DNA of 64,000 nucleotides from Paludisphaera soli (GCF_011064595.1 NZ_JAALJI010000002.1:186001-250000), one strand, 5' to 3'; counted from the first letter of the stretch, positions 24,546 to 35,396 are shown. Translations and numbers: made by a program. Notes: a model not told the origin generated them from the letters alone.

Positions 24546-24573
24546 TTGACATGCTCGGGCGGCGACCTAGGTT
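24546..24573 (+). promoter_or_regulatory. promoter for the FHA-GGDEF gene
   Basis: A perfect TTGACA (24546-24551) is followed after 16 bases by TAGGTT (24568-24573), a weaker -10. The leader would be about 145 bases before ATG 24724. Confidence 0.4.
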
Positions 24574-24723
24574 ACCCGTAAGGCGAGCCCCCGCCCCAGG
24601 GGGCCGCCGAGGGAAGTCGGATCACCTTGGCCATGGCAGAGACGCCGCGGGCGGCCATCGGCCCCCGGCCCGTCGCCGCGCCCCCAATCGGCGCGATGCC
24701 GTCCAGAGGGAATCGAGGCGGTC

Positions 24724-25692
24724 ATGGACCTGAAGGTCAGCACGCAGATCTGCCCCTCGCCGGTCGTGGAAGAGGCGGAGGAGACCCAGGTCACCCCCGC
24801 GTCCCCCATGTACCTGATCCTGGTCCACGGCGGCACCACCGGGACCATGTTCCGCGTCGGCCGGCAGACCAGCCTCGGCCGCGCGGTCGACAACACCTAC
24901 CAGTTCCACGACGCCACCGTCTCACGTCGGCACGCCGCCCTGACGGTGGACGAGGACGGGGCGGCCTGGCTGACCGACCTGGGGAGCAGCAACGGCACCC
25001 TGCTGGACGGCAAGCGGATCCCCCCCCACAAGCCGGCCCGCCTGGAGGACGGCTCGCGGGTCCAGCTCGGGGGCTCCATCATCCTGAAGTACGTCAGCCT
25101 CGACCCCTGCGACGAGCGGTTCCAGCGCGAGATGTTCGAGCGGACGGTGCGGGACAACCTGACTGGCCTCTACAACCGCGGCTACTTCATGGAGCAGATC
25201 GGCCCGCTCTGCGAGCGGAACAAGCTCCGGAAGCTGGGGACGGCCGTCCTCATGGTGGACGTCGACCACTTCAAGCGGATCAACGACACCTACGGCCACG
25301 ACGTGGGGGACGCCGCGCTCCGCGAGGTCGCCAAGACCCTGCGCGAATCCACCCGATCCGAGGACCTCGTGGCGCGTTACGGCGGGGAGGAATTCATCAT
25401 CGCCCTGCCCGTCGCCTCGATCGAACAGGCCCTGGACCGAGCCGAGCAGATCCGCTCGCTGCTGGCGAGCCGCCCGATCCGGGCGGCCCGCAAGGAGTTC
25501 CGCATCACGGCGAGCCTGGGCCTGTCGTGCACCACGATCGGACGCCGGCGCACCATCAACGCCCTGATCGCGACCGCCGACATCGCCCTGTACGAGGCCA
25601 AGCGCACCGGCCGCGACCGGGTCGTCGACGCCGCCCGGGTCCTCGCCGACGGCGAACGCCGGACCGAATCCTGCGACGCGCTCGCCGTCTGA
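24724..25692 (+). CDS. FHA-domain diguanylate cyclase (GGEEF)
   Basis: Synthesises cyclic-di-GMP. The 322-residue protein has an FHA phosphothreonine-binding domain at ~40-115 (SLGRAVDNTYQFHDATVSRRH and DLGSSNGTLLDGKRI are the loop motifs; the first is shown as a family cue and truncated by nature). The GGDEF domain is at ~145-310 with the active-site loop GGEEF at 220-224. The inhibitory I-site RSED lies five residues before it, so product inhibition is expected. No membrane segment is present. The FHA domain implies that the cyclase is recruited or activated by a Ser/Thr kinase phosphoprotein, and two such kinases are encoded in this window. No phosphodiesterase is adjacent. Confidence 0.92.
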   Translation: MDLKVSTQICPSPVVEEAEETQVTPASPMYLILVHGGTTGTMFRVGRQTSLGRAVDNTYQFHDATVSRRHAALTVDEDGAAWLTDLGSSNGTLLDGKRIPPHKPARLEDGSRVQLGGSIILKYVSLDPCDERFQREMFERTVRDNLTGLYNRGYFMEQIGPLCERNKLRKLGTAVLMVDVDHFKRINDTYGHDVGDAALREVAKTLRESTRSEDLVARYGGEEFIIALPVASIEQALDRAEQIRSLLASRPIRAARKEFRITASLGLSCTTIGRRRTINALIATADIALYEAKRTGRDRVVDAARVLADGERRTESCDALAV

Positions 25693-25804
25693 GGACCGGA
25701 CGCCGAGGCCCCTCGCGTCGCGGGGCGTCGTGGGCTATCATCGGGCGTGCGCCCCGGCCGGGGCGGTCGCCCCAGTCCCCGCGTTCCCGGAAGGTGACGG
25801 TATC

Positions 25805-26674
25805 GTGTCCACGACGCCCGACGTCTCGTCCCCGCGCCCGTTCGAACCCCTCGCCCTGGGTGTGTGCAGCTGGAGCCTCCAGGTCAAGAGCGTCCCGGAG
25901 CTGAAGGGGTTCCTGGACCGCCTGGGAGTGGACGTCGTCCAGATCGCCTGCGGCGACCCTCACCACGCCAGCTGGGACGAGGGGGATGACCTCCCGTCCG
26001 CCGCCCGCGCCGCCGGCTTCCGCATGACCGGCGCGATGCTGGGCTTCCCGGGCGAGGACTACACCACGCCCCAGACCATCCAGAAGACTGGCGGCTTCGG
26101 CGACCCCGCCACCCGGCCCGAGCGCCTGGAGCGGCTGCAATGGGCGCTCGACCGGACGGTCGCCCTGGGCCTGTCGGACCTGATGCTCCACGCCGGATTC
26201 CTGCCCGAGGTCGACGACCCCGGCCGCTCCGACCTGCTCGACGTCCTCGGCCGGGCCGGCGACCTGGCCGCGGCCAAGGGGGTCACGCTCGCCTTCGAGA
26301 CCGGCCAGGAGACCGCCGCGCTGCTGCGACGCACGCTCGACGACCTGAAGTCGCCGAACCTCAAGGTCAACTTCGACCCGGCCAACATGCTGCTCTACGA
26401 CATGGGGGATCCGATCGAGGCCGTGAAGATCCTCGGCCCCGACATCCGCTCGGTCCACCTGAAGGACGCGCGCCGGCCCAAGGTGAAGGGCGCGTGGGGC
26501 GAGGAGGTCCCGCTCGGCGAGGGAGAGGTCGACATCCGGGCCTTCGTCAAGGCCCTCAAGGGTGCCGGCTACCAGGGGCCGCTGGTCGTGGAGCGCGAGG
26601 TGGGCGACCAGGAGGGGAGGCTTCGCGACGTGGCCCACGGCCTCGCCTTCCTCCGCGAGTGCCTGGCCGACTGA
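25805..26674 (+). CDS. sugar phosphate isomerase/epimerase (xylose isomerase-like TIM barrel)
   Basis: A 289-residue AP-endonuclease-2/IolE-type TIM barrel. Motifs are LGVCSWSLQVKS at the first strand, TLAFETGQE with the metal-binding Glu, LKVNFDPANMLLY with Asp/Asn ligands, and SVHLKDARRPK with the next His. A final Glu is in PLVVEREVGDQ. Members isomerise or epimerise sugars and inositols using Mn/Mg. The start is GTG 25805, with GGAAGGTGA ideally spaced upstream; a longer ATG form at 25730 has no leader logic. It lies after the FHA cyclase and converges with the ArsR gene. The sugar cannot be named; the gene fits the sugar-catabolic flavour of this genome. Confidence 0.85.
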   Translation: MSTTPDVSSPRPFEPLALGVCSWSLQVKSVPELKGFLDRLGVDVVQIACGDPHHASWDEGDDLPSAARAAGFRMTGAMLGFPGEDYTTPQTIQKTGGFGDPATRPERLERLQWALDRTVALGLSDLMLHAGFLPEVDDPGRSDLLDVLGRAGDLAAAKGVTLAFETGQETAALLRRTLDDLKSPNLKVNFDPANMLLYDMGDPIEAVKILGPDIRSVHLKDARRPKVKGAWGEEVPLGEGEVDIRAFVKALKGAGYQGPLVVEREVGDQEGRLRDVAHGLAFLRECLAD

Positions 26675-26747
26675 CCGATCAAGCCGATGTCGTCGCGAGG
26701 CCCGGGCCGGCCGCGGGGGCCGACGCCGGGCGCGTCGCGTCGCACGT

Positions 26748-27095
26748 TCAGCCGACGACGGACTCGACGACCTGGGCCAGCTCGCGGCCGGCCTCGGTGA
26801 GGGCGTAGTAGTTGTGCTTCCCCGAACGTCGGGGCTCGATCAGGCGACCGTGCCGCAGCAGGGCCAGGTGGTGGCTGACCGCCGGCTGGCTCTGGCTGCC
26901 GAGGTCGGCGCACAGCTCGGTCACGTTCCGCTCCTTCTCGCTGAGGAGGAGCAGCACCTGGAGCCGGGTCGGGTCGGACACCTGCTTGAGCAGCTCGGCG
27001 ACGCGTCGGATCTCGGCGAGGTGGCGGGCCGACGCGGCGGCGGCGGTCTTCGACGACCGGCTCGACGCGGACGCGCGTGTAGAGGTTGCAGCCAT
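26748..27095 (-). CDS. ArsR/SmtB family transcriptional repressor
   Basis: A winged-helix repressor of 115 residues. The N-terminus is Ser/Ala-rich and disordered. The DNA-binding core starts near residue 25 (VAELLKQVSDPTRLQVLLLL), with the recognition helix in SQPAVSHHLALLRHGRLI and the wing in RRSGKHNYYALTEAG. The metal motif of ArsR (ELCVCDL) is represented by TELCADLG, which has one Cys only, so classic arsenite sensing is unlikely. The ATG at 27095 is preceded by GGAGAG. A strong promoter with a perfect inverted repeat between -35 and -10 lies about 100 bases upstream, so autorepression is likely. The neighbouring thrC promoter is divergent and could also be controlled. Confidence 0.88.
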   Translation of the reverse strand: MAATSTRASASSRSSKTAAAASARHLAEIRRVAELLKQVSDPTRLQVLLLLSEKERNVTELCADLGSQSQPAVSHHLALLRHGRLIEPRRSGKHNYYALTEAGRELAQVVESVVG

Positions 27096-27190
27096 CGCAA
27101 TACTCTCCTGGCTGGGCGGGGTGGGACGGTGGGGCGGGATCGTCGGGCCCTCGCACGACCGAGGACTGGGCGTACCCTGTAAGTTATGAT

Positions 27191-27219
27191 AGGATAGACA
27201 CATTCTTGTGTTGCGTCAA
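27191..27219 (-). promoter_or_regulatory. promoter of the ArsR-family gene
   Basis: On the minus strand, TTGACG (27214-27219) and TATCCT (27191-27196) are 17 bases apart (5/6 and 4/6 matches). The leader to the ATG at 27095 would be ~90 bases. The spacer holds an inverted repeat, listed separately. Confidence 0.65.
27198..27211. promoter_or_regulatory. ACACA-N4-TGTGT operator inside the ArsR promoter
   Basis: A perfect inverted repeat with 5-base arms (27198-27202 and 27207-27211) lies in the spacer between the -35 and -10 boxes, where a bound repressor would block polymerase. AT-rich within a GC-rich region, it is the natural candidate site for the adjacent ArsR-family protein. Confidence 0.55.
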
Positions 27220-27248
27220 GCCCGCGCCCGCGCGGCCCGGCGCTCGGC

Positions 27249-27277
27249 TTGCCGCCGCCGGGCGATTCCCTTAGAGT
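27249..27277 (+). promoter_or_regulatory. candidate promoter for thrC-dapB
   Basis: TTGCCG (27249-27254), 17-base spacer, TAGAGT (27272-27277). Both boxes match 4/6. The leader to ATG 27372 would be ~88 bases. It is back-to-back with the ArsR promoter 30 bases away. Confidence 0.4.
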
Positions 27278-27371
27278 GACGTTGAGGCCCGAGGGTGCCG
27301 CGACCGGCGGCGCCATCTTCGAGGCGGGGCCTTCCCCCCCGTCGCGCCCCACCCCCGCGAGAGACAGACCG

Positions 27372-28823
<1,452 letters not shown>

Positions 28824-28893
28824 CCGCACCGGCCGCGAACGGCCCCGGGCGTCCCATCGAGCGAGTCCCGACCCAGCGAAAGGAAGACCGGCC

Positions 28894-29706
28894 GTGAGCA
28901 CGGCGCGAACCCGGATCGGATTGCACGGAGCGACGGGGAGGATGGGCCTGCGCCTGGTCCAGCTCGTCGCCCAGGACCCCCGCGTCGAGCTGGTCGCGGC
29001 CGTCGACCGCGAGGGGAACCCGAAGCTCGGCGAGGACGCCGGCATCGCGGCCGGGATCGGCCCGCTGGGCGTCCCCGTCCAGACCCTCGGCGAACTCGGC
29101 CCGGACTCCCGCCCCGACGTCTTCATCGACTTCTCGCACCCCTCGGGGACGCCCGAGATCGCCGCCTTCTGCCGCCGCGACCGGATCGCCCTCGTCGTCG
29201 GCACGACCGGCCTGGAGCCCGAGCATCACCGGGCTTTGGAGGCCGCCTCGACCGCGATCCCCGTGCTGGCCGCCCCGAACATGAGCCGCGCGGTGAACCT
29301 CCTGATGAAGCTCGTGGCCGAAGCCGCCGCCGCCCTGGGGACCGAGGCCGACGTCGAGATCGTCGAGCGGCACCACCGCCTGAAGAAGGACGCGCCCAGC
29401 GGCACCGCCCTGCGCCTGGCCGAGATCGTCATGGCCTCGTCCGGCGCCGGGCCGATGGTCCACGGCCGCGAAGGGCAGGTCGGCGAGCGGCCCCGGGGCG
29501 AGATCGGCATGCACGCCGTCCGCGCCGGCGACTGCCCCGGCGACCACACCGTCCTGTTCGCCGTGGGGGGGGACAGCCTGGAACTCACCCACCGCGCACT
29601 GAACCGCGACGGGTTCGTCCGGGGGGCGATCGACGCGGCCGTGTTCCTGGCCGGCAAGCCCCCGGGCTCCTACGCGATGGCCGACGTGCTCGATTCGCCC
29701 CGTTGA
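28894..29706 (+). CDS. dapB: 4-hydroxy-tetrahydrodipicolinate reductase
   Basis: Reduces hydroxytetrahydrodipicolinate with NAD(P)H in lysine and diaminopimelate synthesis. The 270 residues carry the Rossmann GATGRMG motif, VGTTGL, the catalytic ERHHRLKKDAPSGTA (His pair and Lys), and a C-terminal domain containing RAGDCPGDHTVLF. The start is GTG, with AAAGGAAG upstream. It follows thrC by 70 bases and is probably cotranscribed, so threonine and lysine/peptidoglycan branches are linked here. No dapA is adjacent; the DHDPS-family protein at 13 kb is probably a different aldolase. Confidence 0.93.
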   Translation: MSTARTRIGLHGATGRMGLRLVQLVAQDPRVELVAAVDREGNPKLGEDAGIAAGIGPLGVPVQTLGELGPDSRPDVFIDFSHPSGTPEIAAFCRRDRIALVVGTTGLEPEHHRALEAASTAIPVLAAPNMSRAVNLLMKLVAEAAAALGTEADVEIVERHHRLKKDAPSGTALRLAEIVMASSGAGPMVHGREGQVGERPRGEIGMHAVRAGDCPGDHTVLFAVGGDSLELTHRALNRDGFVRGAIDAAVFLAGKPPGSYAMADVLDSPR

Positions 29707-29737
29707 AGGAGCCCCGCCCCGAGGGGCGGGGGTCGAC

Positions 29738-30124
29738 ATGGCCCGTTGCGATCAAGGTTACCTGTGCGCGGCCTGCGGCGCCGAGGTCGAGGGGCTCCTC
29801 GAGTCCGAGCTGTACCTCCGGTACGTCCTCGGCGAGGTCGACCCCGAACTCCTCCACAAGCTCCCGGAGCGGCACCTCCGCTGCAACCCGGCCCTGGCGC
29901 AGTTCATCGTCGACGAGTCGTTCGCCGCAGCCGTCGACGACGGGCCGTTCGCCAAGTCGGCGCTCGACCCGGCTTTCGTCGCCGCCGAGGAGGCCCGCGT
30001 CAGCGCCGGCTTCCGCCGCCTCCGCGAGCTGGCGGCCGCCGATCGCGAGGGGACGATCCTCGAGTATCCCCTCGCGTCCCCTCGCGGGGGCGCGCGGCGC
30101 CCCGGGAGCGATCCCGATTCATGA
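29738..30124 (+). CDS. small conserved protein with Cys pair, function unknown
   Basis: A 128-residue soluble protein. The N-terminal CDQGYLCAACGAEVEGL carries a CxxC pair with a further Cys before it, and a fourth Cys is in RHLRCNPALAQFIVD, consistent with a zinc-binding fold. The middle is helical (SELYLRYVLGEVDPELLHKL), and the C-terminal ~20 residues look disordered. I do not recognise a named family, though the composition and spacing look like a genuine, conserved protein. It starts 31 bases after dapB and stops 34 bases before the receiver-like gene, so all three may share a transcript. No catalytic motif can be assigned. Confidence 0.65.
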   Translation: MARCDQGYLCAACGAEVEGLLESELYLRYVLGEVDPELLHKLPERHLRCNPALAQFIVDESFAAAVDDGPFAKSALDPAFVAAEEARVSAGFRRLRELAAADREGTILEYPLASPRGGARRPGSDPDS

Positions 30125-30158
30125 CGAAGGCCCGCGACCGAGCGGGGAGCCCCCGCCC

Positions 30159-30698
30159 ATGATCGAGGGCCCCCGAGCGACCGAACCCGACGCCCCCGCC
30201 CGGCGCGTCCTGTTCCTGGACGACGACCCCCGGCGCGTCGAGGCCTTCCTCGGACGCTGCCCCGAGGCGGTCTGGGTCGAGACGGCCGACGCCTGCATCG
30301 CCCGCCTGGAGGAGCCCTGGGACGAGGTCCACCTGGACCACGACCTCGGCGGCGAGCATTTCGTCGACGTCAACCGGGACGACTGCGGCATGGCCGTCGT
30401 CCGATGGCTCTGCGCCCGGCCCCGGGAGCCGCTTCGGGACGCGCGTTTCTTCATCCACAGTCACAACTTCGCCGCGGCCTCGCTGATGGTCGAGTGCCTC
30501 CTCCAGAACGGCTACGCGGCCGAGTTCCGCCCCTTCGGCTTCGACCTGGTCGACTTCCTGTCGTTCGAGCCCCCCCCGCCCCCCTCCCGGCGGACTAAGC
30601 TTTGGCGACGGCTCGTCGACTTCGCGCGCCGGCTGTCCGGCGAGCGACCGACTCCCCGCGCTCACTCGGCTGACGAGCCGCCGGGCGAGTCGTTATGA
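30159..30698 (+). CDS. cyclic-phosphate-processing receiver-like domain protein
   Basis: The 179-residue protein reads like a receiver fold: [10 protein letters not shown] at the first strand and [17 protein letters not shown] with the acidic pocket, followed by [11 protein letters not shown] and [14 protein letters not shown]. The HLDHDLGGE signature and the IHSHN His motif match the family annotated as cyclic-phosphate processing receiver domain, thought to act in RNA end or cyclic nucleotide metabolism. It is not a normal response regulator: the phosphorylated Asp context differs and no output domain follows. The C-terminal 40 residues are Arg/Pro-rich. ATG 30159 was chosen; the frame stays open upstream without protein-like content. 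It follows the small Cys protein by 34 bases. Confidence 0.65.
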   Translation: MIEGPRATEPDAPARRVLFLDDDPRRVEAFLGRCPEAVWVETADACIARLEEPWDEVHLDHDLGGEHFVDVNRDDCGMAVVRWLCARPREPLRDARFFIHSHNFAAASLMVECLLQNGYAAEFRPFGFDLVDFLSFEPPPPPSRRTKLWRRLVDFARRLSGERPTPRAHSADEPPGESL

Positions 30699-30699
30699 T
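30670..30699 (+). promoter_or_regulatory. candidate promoter for the UDP-glucuronate decarboxylase gene
   Basis: CTGACG (30670-30675), 18-base spacer, TATGAT (30694-30699). Matches are 4/6 and 5/6. It overlaps the end of the preceding gene and would give a ~63-base leader. Confidence 0.4.
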
Positions 30700-30768
30700 G
30701 GGCGTCTTCGGGCCCGGGGATCGAAATCCCCGGCCGCCCCGCCTCGGCAACGTCATCGGAGAACAACT

Positions 30769-31701
<933 letters not shown>

Positions 31702-31725
31702 CCCGCCCGGGCCGAGGACGGCCGC

Positions 31726-33324
31726 TCACGCCCCGAGGACTTCCATCGCGGCGTTGCGGCCGTTGATCGCGATCACGCTCCCCCCGGGGTGCGTGCAGGC
31801 CCCGCAGAGGAAGACGCCCGGCATCGGCGTCCGGGGCGCGAGCCGGTTCTCCCACATGTGGGCCGGCAGGCACTCGCCCTGGAAGATGTGCCCCCCCGTC
31901 AGCCCCACCCGCGCCTCGACGTCCGGCGGCCCCAGGGCCTGGACGTCGAGGATCGCGCCGGGGAGGTCGTCGCAGAACCGGCCGATCGAACTCAGGGCCA
32001 GCTCCACGACCTCGGCCCGGCGCGAGTCCCAGTCTCCCGTCGCGAAGGCGTAGGGGACGTACTGGGCGAAGACGCTCATCGTGTGGGCCCCCTCGGGGGC
32101 GACGCTCGGGTCGTGCGCGGTGTGGAAATACAGCTCGGTCCAGAGCCGGGCGGGCAGCTCCCCGCGACGCGACGCCCGGTAGCCCTCGTCCCACTCGGCC
32201 TTCGAGAGCGGCGTGTTGACCTGGCCCAGGTGGTGCTCCCGGTTCTCGCCGGGCCGCGCCTTGAAGCTCGGCAGATGCCTGAGCGCCACGTTCATCTTGA
32301 GGGTGCAGCCGAGCTGCGGGACGGTCTCGACCCGCCCTCGCCAGGACGAGTCGGCGTGCTCGCCCAGCATCCGCAGGGTGGCGCGCGGGTCGGCGTTGGA
32401 GACCACGACGTCGGCCGCGATCCGCTCGCCGCCGGCCAGCTCCACCCCCTCGCCCGGCAGGATGCGGGCGACCGGCGCCCCCGTGACCACGACCGCGCCG
32501 AGGTCGCGCGCGGCGTCGCAGAGGAGGAACGAGACCATCCCCATCCCCCCCTCGACGTAGCCCCACTGGCCCGGCACGCCGCCGAGCCGGCCCGACTGGT
32601 GGTGGAAGTGGATCGAGGCCGTCCCCGGGTCGTGCGGGCTGGCGTTCGTGCCGATGACCCCCTGCCCCAGGTAGGCCGACTGGATCCGCTCGTCCTGGAA
32701 GTAGTGCTCGACGCACTCGACCATCGACCAGTCGAACAGGAGGCGACGGGCCTCGTGGTCCCCCCCGAGCCGCTCGTCGATCTGCTCGATCGTCGGGGCC
32801 TTGCCGATCCAGAGGTCGCCGTCCCCCTCGGGCCGGAGCGCGTCGCGGAGCCGGGCCTTCACCGAGCCGAAATCCCGCCAGCCCTCCACGTCGACCGGCG
32901 AGATCCGGCGGATCTCGTCCTCGCAACGGGCCTCGTCGTCCCAGAACTGGATGCTGGAACCGTCCTCGAACGGGACGAAAAGCCCGGCCGTCGCCGGGGT
33001 CCAGCGGAACCCGTAGGCGGGGAGCCGAAGCTCCTCGATCACCTTCGGGTGGAGGAGTCCGACCAGGTACGCGCAAGGGGAGAGCTTGTAGCCCGGCCAG
33101 ACCTCCTCGATCGTGCAGGCCCCGCCGACCCGATCGCGCGATTCCAGCACCAGGACCGACTTGCCCGCCCTCGCCAGGTAGGCCGCCGCCGTCAGGCCGT
33201 TGTGCCCCGCGCCCACCACGACGACATCCCAGCGCCGGCCGGCGACCTCCCGGATCGTGGCCTCAAGGTCCATCTTTCCAAGGGTTTCCAGCGTCGGCCT
33301 GCGGCCCCCGGGGGTCGTCGCCAT
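31726..33324 (-). CDS. phytoene dehydrogenase-like FAD-dependent oxidoreductase (PYROXD2-like)
   Basis: A 532-residue flavoprotein of the carotenoid-desaturase superfamily. The FAD-binding GAGHNGLTAAAYLARAG lies near residue 35, followed by VLVLESRDRVGGAC. The C-terminal GACTHPGGSVIAINGRNAA closes the FAD site. GYVEGGMGMVSFLL and VVVSNADPRATLRML fit PYROXD2-type enzymes rather than true phytoene desaturases. The substrate is unknown, and no other carotenoid gene is near. AGGAGAAGGAG precedes ATG 33324; an open frame runs far upstream but overlaps the divergent YhaM-like gene and is not used. The spacer of 282 bases to that gene shows no clear promoter. Confidence 0.88.
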   Translation of the reverse strand: MATTPGGRRPTLETLGKMDLEATIREVAGRRWDVVVVGAGHNGLTAAAYLARAGKSVLVLESRDRVGGACTIEEVWPGYKLSPCAYLVGLLHPKVIEELRLPAYGFRWTPATAGLFVPFEDGSSIQFWDDEARCEDEIRRISPVDVEGWRDFGSVKARLRDALRPEGDGDLWIGKAPTIEQIDERLGGDHEARRLLFDWSMVECVEHYFQDERIQSAYLGQGVIGTNASPHDPGTASIHFHHQSGRLGGVPGQWGYVEGGMGMVSFLLCDAARDLGAVVVTGAPVARILPGEGVELAGGERIAADVVVSNADPRATLRMLGEHADSSWRGRVETVPQLGCTLKMNVALRHLPSFKARPGENREHHLGQVNTPLSKAEWDEGYRASRRGELPARLWTELYFHTAHDPSVAPEGAHTMSVFAQYVPYAFATGDWDSRRAEVVELALSSIGRFCDDLPGAILDVQALGPPDVEARVGLTGGHIFQGECLPAHMWENRLAPRTPMPGVFLCGACTHPGGSVIAINGRNAAMEVLGA

Positions 33325-33606
33325 GGCTGCTCCTTCTCCTCGGGTCGGGTTTCGGTGGGACCGCCCCGGGCCGACCGCGAGCTGCGATCGACGGGACCGG
33401 CGCTCCAGGATAACGTGGCCGGGCCTGGCAAGGTATCGGTCCGGCCGTCGCAATCGGCCGGGTCGATCCGTCGAAATGCGCCGCCGCCCCGCGGATCCTG
33501 GTGTAAACTTGGACGCACCGCGGGCCGTCGGACTGCCTGCCTCGCCCCGCCCTCGCCGAGGGTCGCGGGTCCTTTGCTGGAATCCCGACGAGGGGACGAC
33601 ATCGAT

Positions 33607-34653
33607 ATGCCTTCGACCTCGACCGTCATCACGCGGCTCTCGGACCTGGTGGACGGCCAGGAGGCCGTCTGCTTCGCGGCCCTGGTGCGGAAGACGCGCG
33701 GGACGACCAAGGCGAACCAGCCGTTCATCAAGTGTCTCTTCCGCGACAAGGACGTGTCGTGCGAGGCCCCGCTCTGGCACGACCACCGCTACTTCCCCGA
33801 GGCCGGCTCCTGGGTCGAGGGGATCGCCTACCGGATCCAGGTCCGCGCCAGCTTCAACATCCGCTTCGGCATGCAGATCGAGCTGCTGGGCATCCAGCCC
33901 GCCACCGAGGCCGACGCCGTCGACGGCTTCGACTTCGACGAGCTGTACGAGACCAGCAAGTACTCCGCCGCGTCGATGACCGAGTCGATCCGCCAGCGCA
34001 TCGACCGATACATCACGCAGCCCCATTTGAAGCAGCTCGTGCTCCGCATCCTCGACGAGAACCTCGAGCTGTTCAGCCGAATGCAGGCCGCCGCCGCCAT
34101 GCACCACAACTACACGCGCGGCCTGCTGGAGCACGTCTGGAGCATGAGCCGGGTCGGCTCGCTCCTCGTCGACCACTACGCCGACTATTACGACGGCCTC
34201 AACCCGCCGCTCGACAAGGGCGTGGTGATGGCCGCGATCATCCTCCACGACATCGGCAAGCTCCGCGAGCTGTCGTACAACCCGGTCGAGGCCCGCTACA
34301 CCAAGGAAGGCTCGCTGCTCGGCCACATCATCATGGGCCGCGACCTCGTCCGCGACACCGCCCGGACCATCGAGGGCTTCCCCGAGGAGACCCTGCTCTG
34401 CCTGGAGCACGCCATCCTCTCGCACCACGGCAAGCGCGAGTTCGGGGCGCCGGTCCTGCCGATGACCCTGGAGGCGCTGCTGGTCTCGTTCATCGACGAC
34501 CTCGACGCCAAGATGAACGCCGCGGCCCGCCACCTGATGCAGTCCAGGACCGAGGACGCGTTCACCGACAAGCTCTTCGCGCTGGAGAATCGGAAGATCT
34601 ACAAGGGGATCCCCGTCGAGGCCGGCGACCCGGCCGAAGACGCCCCCTTCTGA
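33607..34653 (+). CDS. YhaM-like 3'-5' exoribonuclease (OB fold plus HD domain)
   Basis: YhaM-type enzymes trim 3' ends of RNA and single-stranded DNA. The 348-residue protein has an N-terminal OB-fold at ~10-100 (RTTKANQPFIKCLFRDK after a short lead). The HD domain spans ~170-320, with MHHNYTRGLLEHVWSMS, the HD pair in IILHDIGKLRELSY, and LEHAILSHHGKREFG with further metal-ligand histidines. This matches Bacillus YhaM in length and motif order. ATG 33607 is used. It is divergent from the FAD oxidoreductase. YhaM is best known from Firmicutes, so its presence here is notable but not unique. The downstream lipoprotein gene starts after 181 bases. Confidence 0.88.
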   Translation: MPSTSTVITRLSDLVDGQEAVCFAALVRKTRGTTKANQPFIKCLFRDKDVSCEAPLWHDHRYFPEAGSWVEGIAYRIQVRASFNIRFGMQIELLGIQPATEADAVDGFDFDELYETSKYSAASMTESIRQRIDRYITQPHLKQLVLRILDENLELFSRMQAAAAMHHNYTRGLLEHVWSMSRVGSLLVDHYADYYDGLNPPLDKGVVMAAIILHDIGKLRELSYNPVEARYTKEGSLLGHIIMGRDLVRDTARTIEGFPEETLLCLEHAILSHHGKREFGAPVLPMTLEALLVSFIDDLDAKMNAAARHLMQSRTEDAFTDKLFALENRKIYKGIPVEAGDPAEDAPF

Positions 34654-34834
34654 TCCCCAAACGCCCGAAGGTCCCCCGAACGCCCGCGCCGGCGTCCTCG
34701 CGCCGGGCCGCGGGCGGCTTCGCGCGCCTGGCCGTCGCGAGGCCCGACGGATACAATGCGAGTCGTCGTCGCGCGTCGCCCCGTTTCGGGCGGCGCCCCC
34801 CCTGCACGCGAACTCAACAGACAAAGGAATCTTC

Positions 34835-35341
34835 ATGGACCGGATCTTGCGACTCGGGGCTCCGGCCCTGGCCCTCGCCCTCCTCGTCGGCTGCGGAACC
34901 TCGGAAGACGCCATGCCGGTGGACTCCAGCAAGGAAGCGCCGGGCATGCCGCCGGTCGCCGCCCCGGCCAAGGACGACGCCCCGGCCCCGGCCCCTTCCC
35001 GCGCGGAGCCCGTCGCCCCCATCCCGTCGGCCACCGAGGCGGCTCCGGACCCCGTGGCCGAGCCCAAGAAGGACGGCGAGCCGGGCCTGGAAGGCCCCTC
35101 GGCCTCCGAGGTCAAGTTGAGCGACGAGGAGATCGCCGCGATCAAGAAGCTTCCCGCCGACGAGCAGGACGCCGCCCTCAAGCAGGCCATCTGCCCGGTC
35201 AGCGACGAGCACCTCGGCGCGATGGACGTCCCGCTCAAGGTCACCGCCGAAGGCCGGACCTTCTACCTCTGCTGCGAAGGCTGCAAGAAGGCCGTCGAGG
35301 AAGACCCGAAGGCCGTGCTCGCCAAGCTCGACAAGAAGTGA
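34835..35341 (+). CDS. lipoprotein with C-terminal YHS-like metal-binding domain
   Basis: A 168-residue lipoprotein. The lipobox is LLVGC near residue 20. An Ala/Pro/Lys-rich linker runs to ~90, and the last ~55 residues form a YHS-like domain. QAICPVSDEHLGAMDVPLK has the conserved Cys-Pro, and FYLCCEGCKKAVEEDP has the Cys cluster. These domains bind heavy-metal ions and often accompany copper or mercury handling proteins. It probably faces the periplasm. AAAGGAATC precedes the ATG, and TACAAT at 34752-34757 is a possible -10. The DUF2254 gene starts 55 bases downstream. No metal transporter is adjacent. Confidence 0.75.
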   Translation: MDRILRLGAPALALALLVGCGTSEDAMPVDSSKEAPGMPPVAAPAKDDAPAPAPSRAEPVAPIPSATEAAPDPVAEPKKDGEPGLEGPSASEVKLSDEEIAAIKKLPADEQDAALKQAICPVSDEHLGAMDVPLKVTAEGRTFYLCCEGCKKAVEEDPKAVLAKLDKK

Positions 35342-35396
35342 GCCGCGCGTCCGGGGCCCCTCTTCGAGGGGCTCCGACGCTCGCGAGGACGACGGG

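Noticed and set aside
31726-35244. Single giant gene combining the FAD oxidoreductase with upstream minus-strand sequence
   Set aside because: The upstream part is antisense to the YhaM-like and lipoprotein genes; the ATG at 33324 has an excellent ribosome site.
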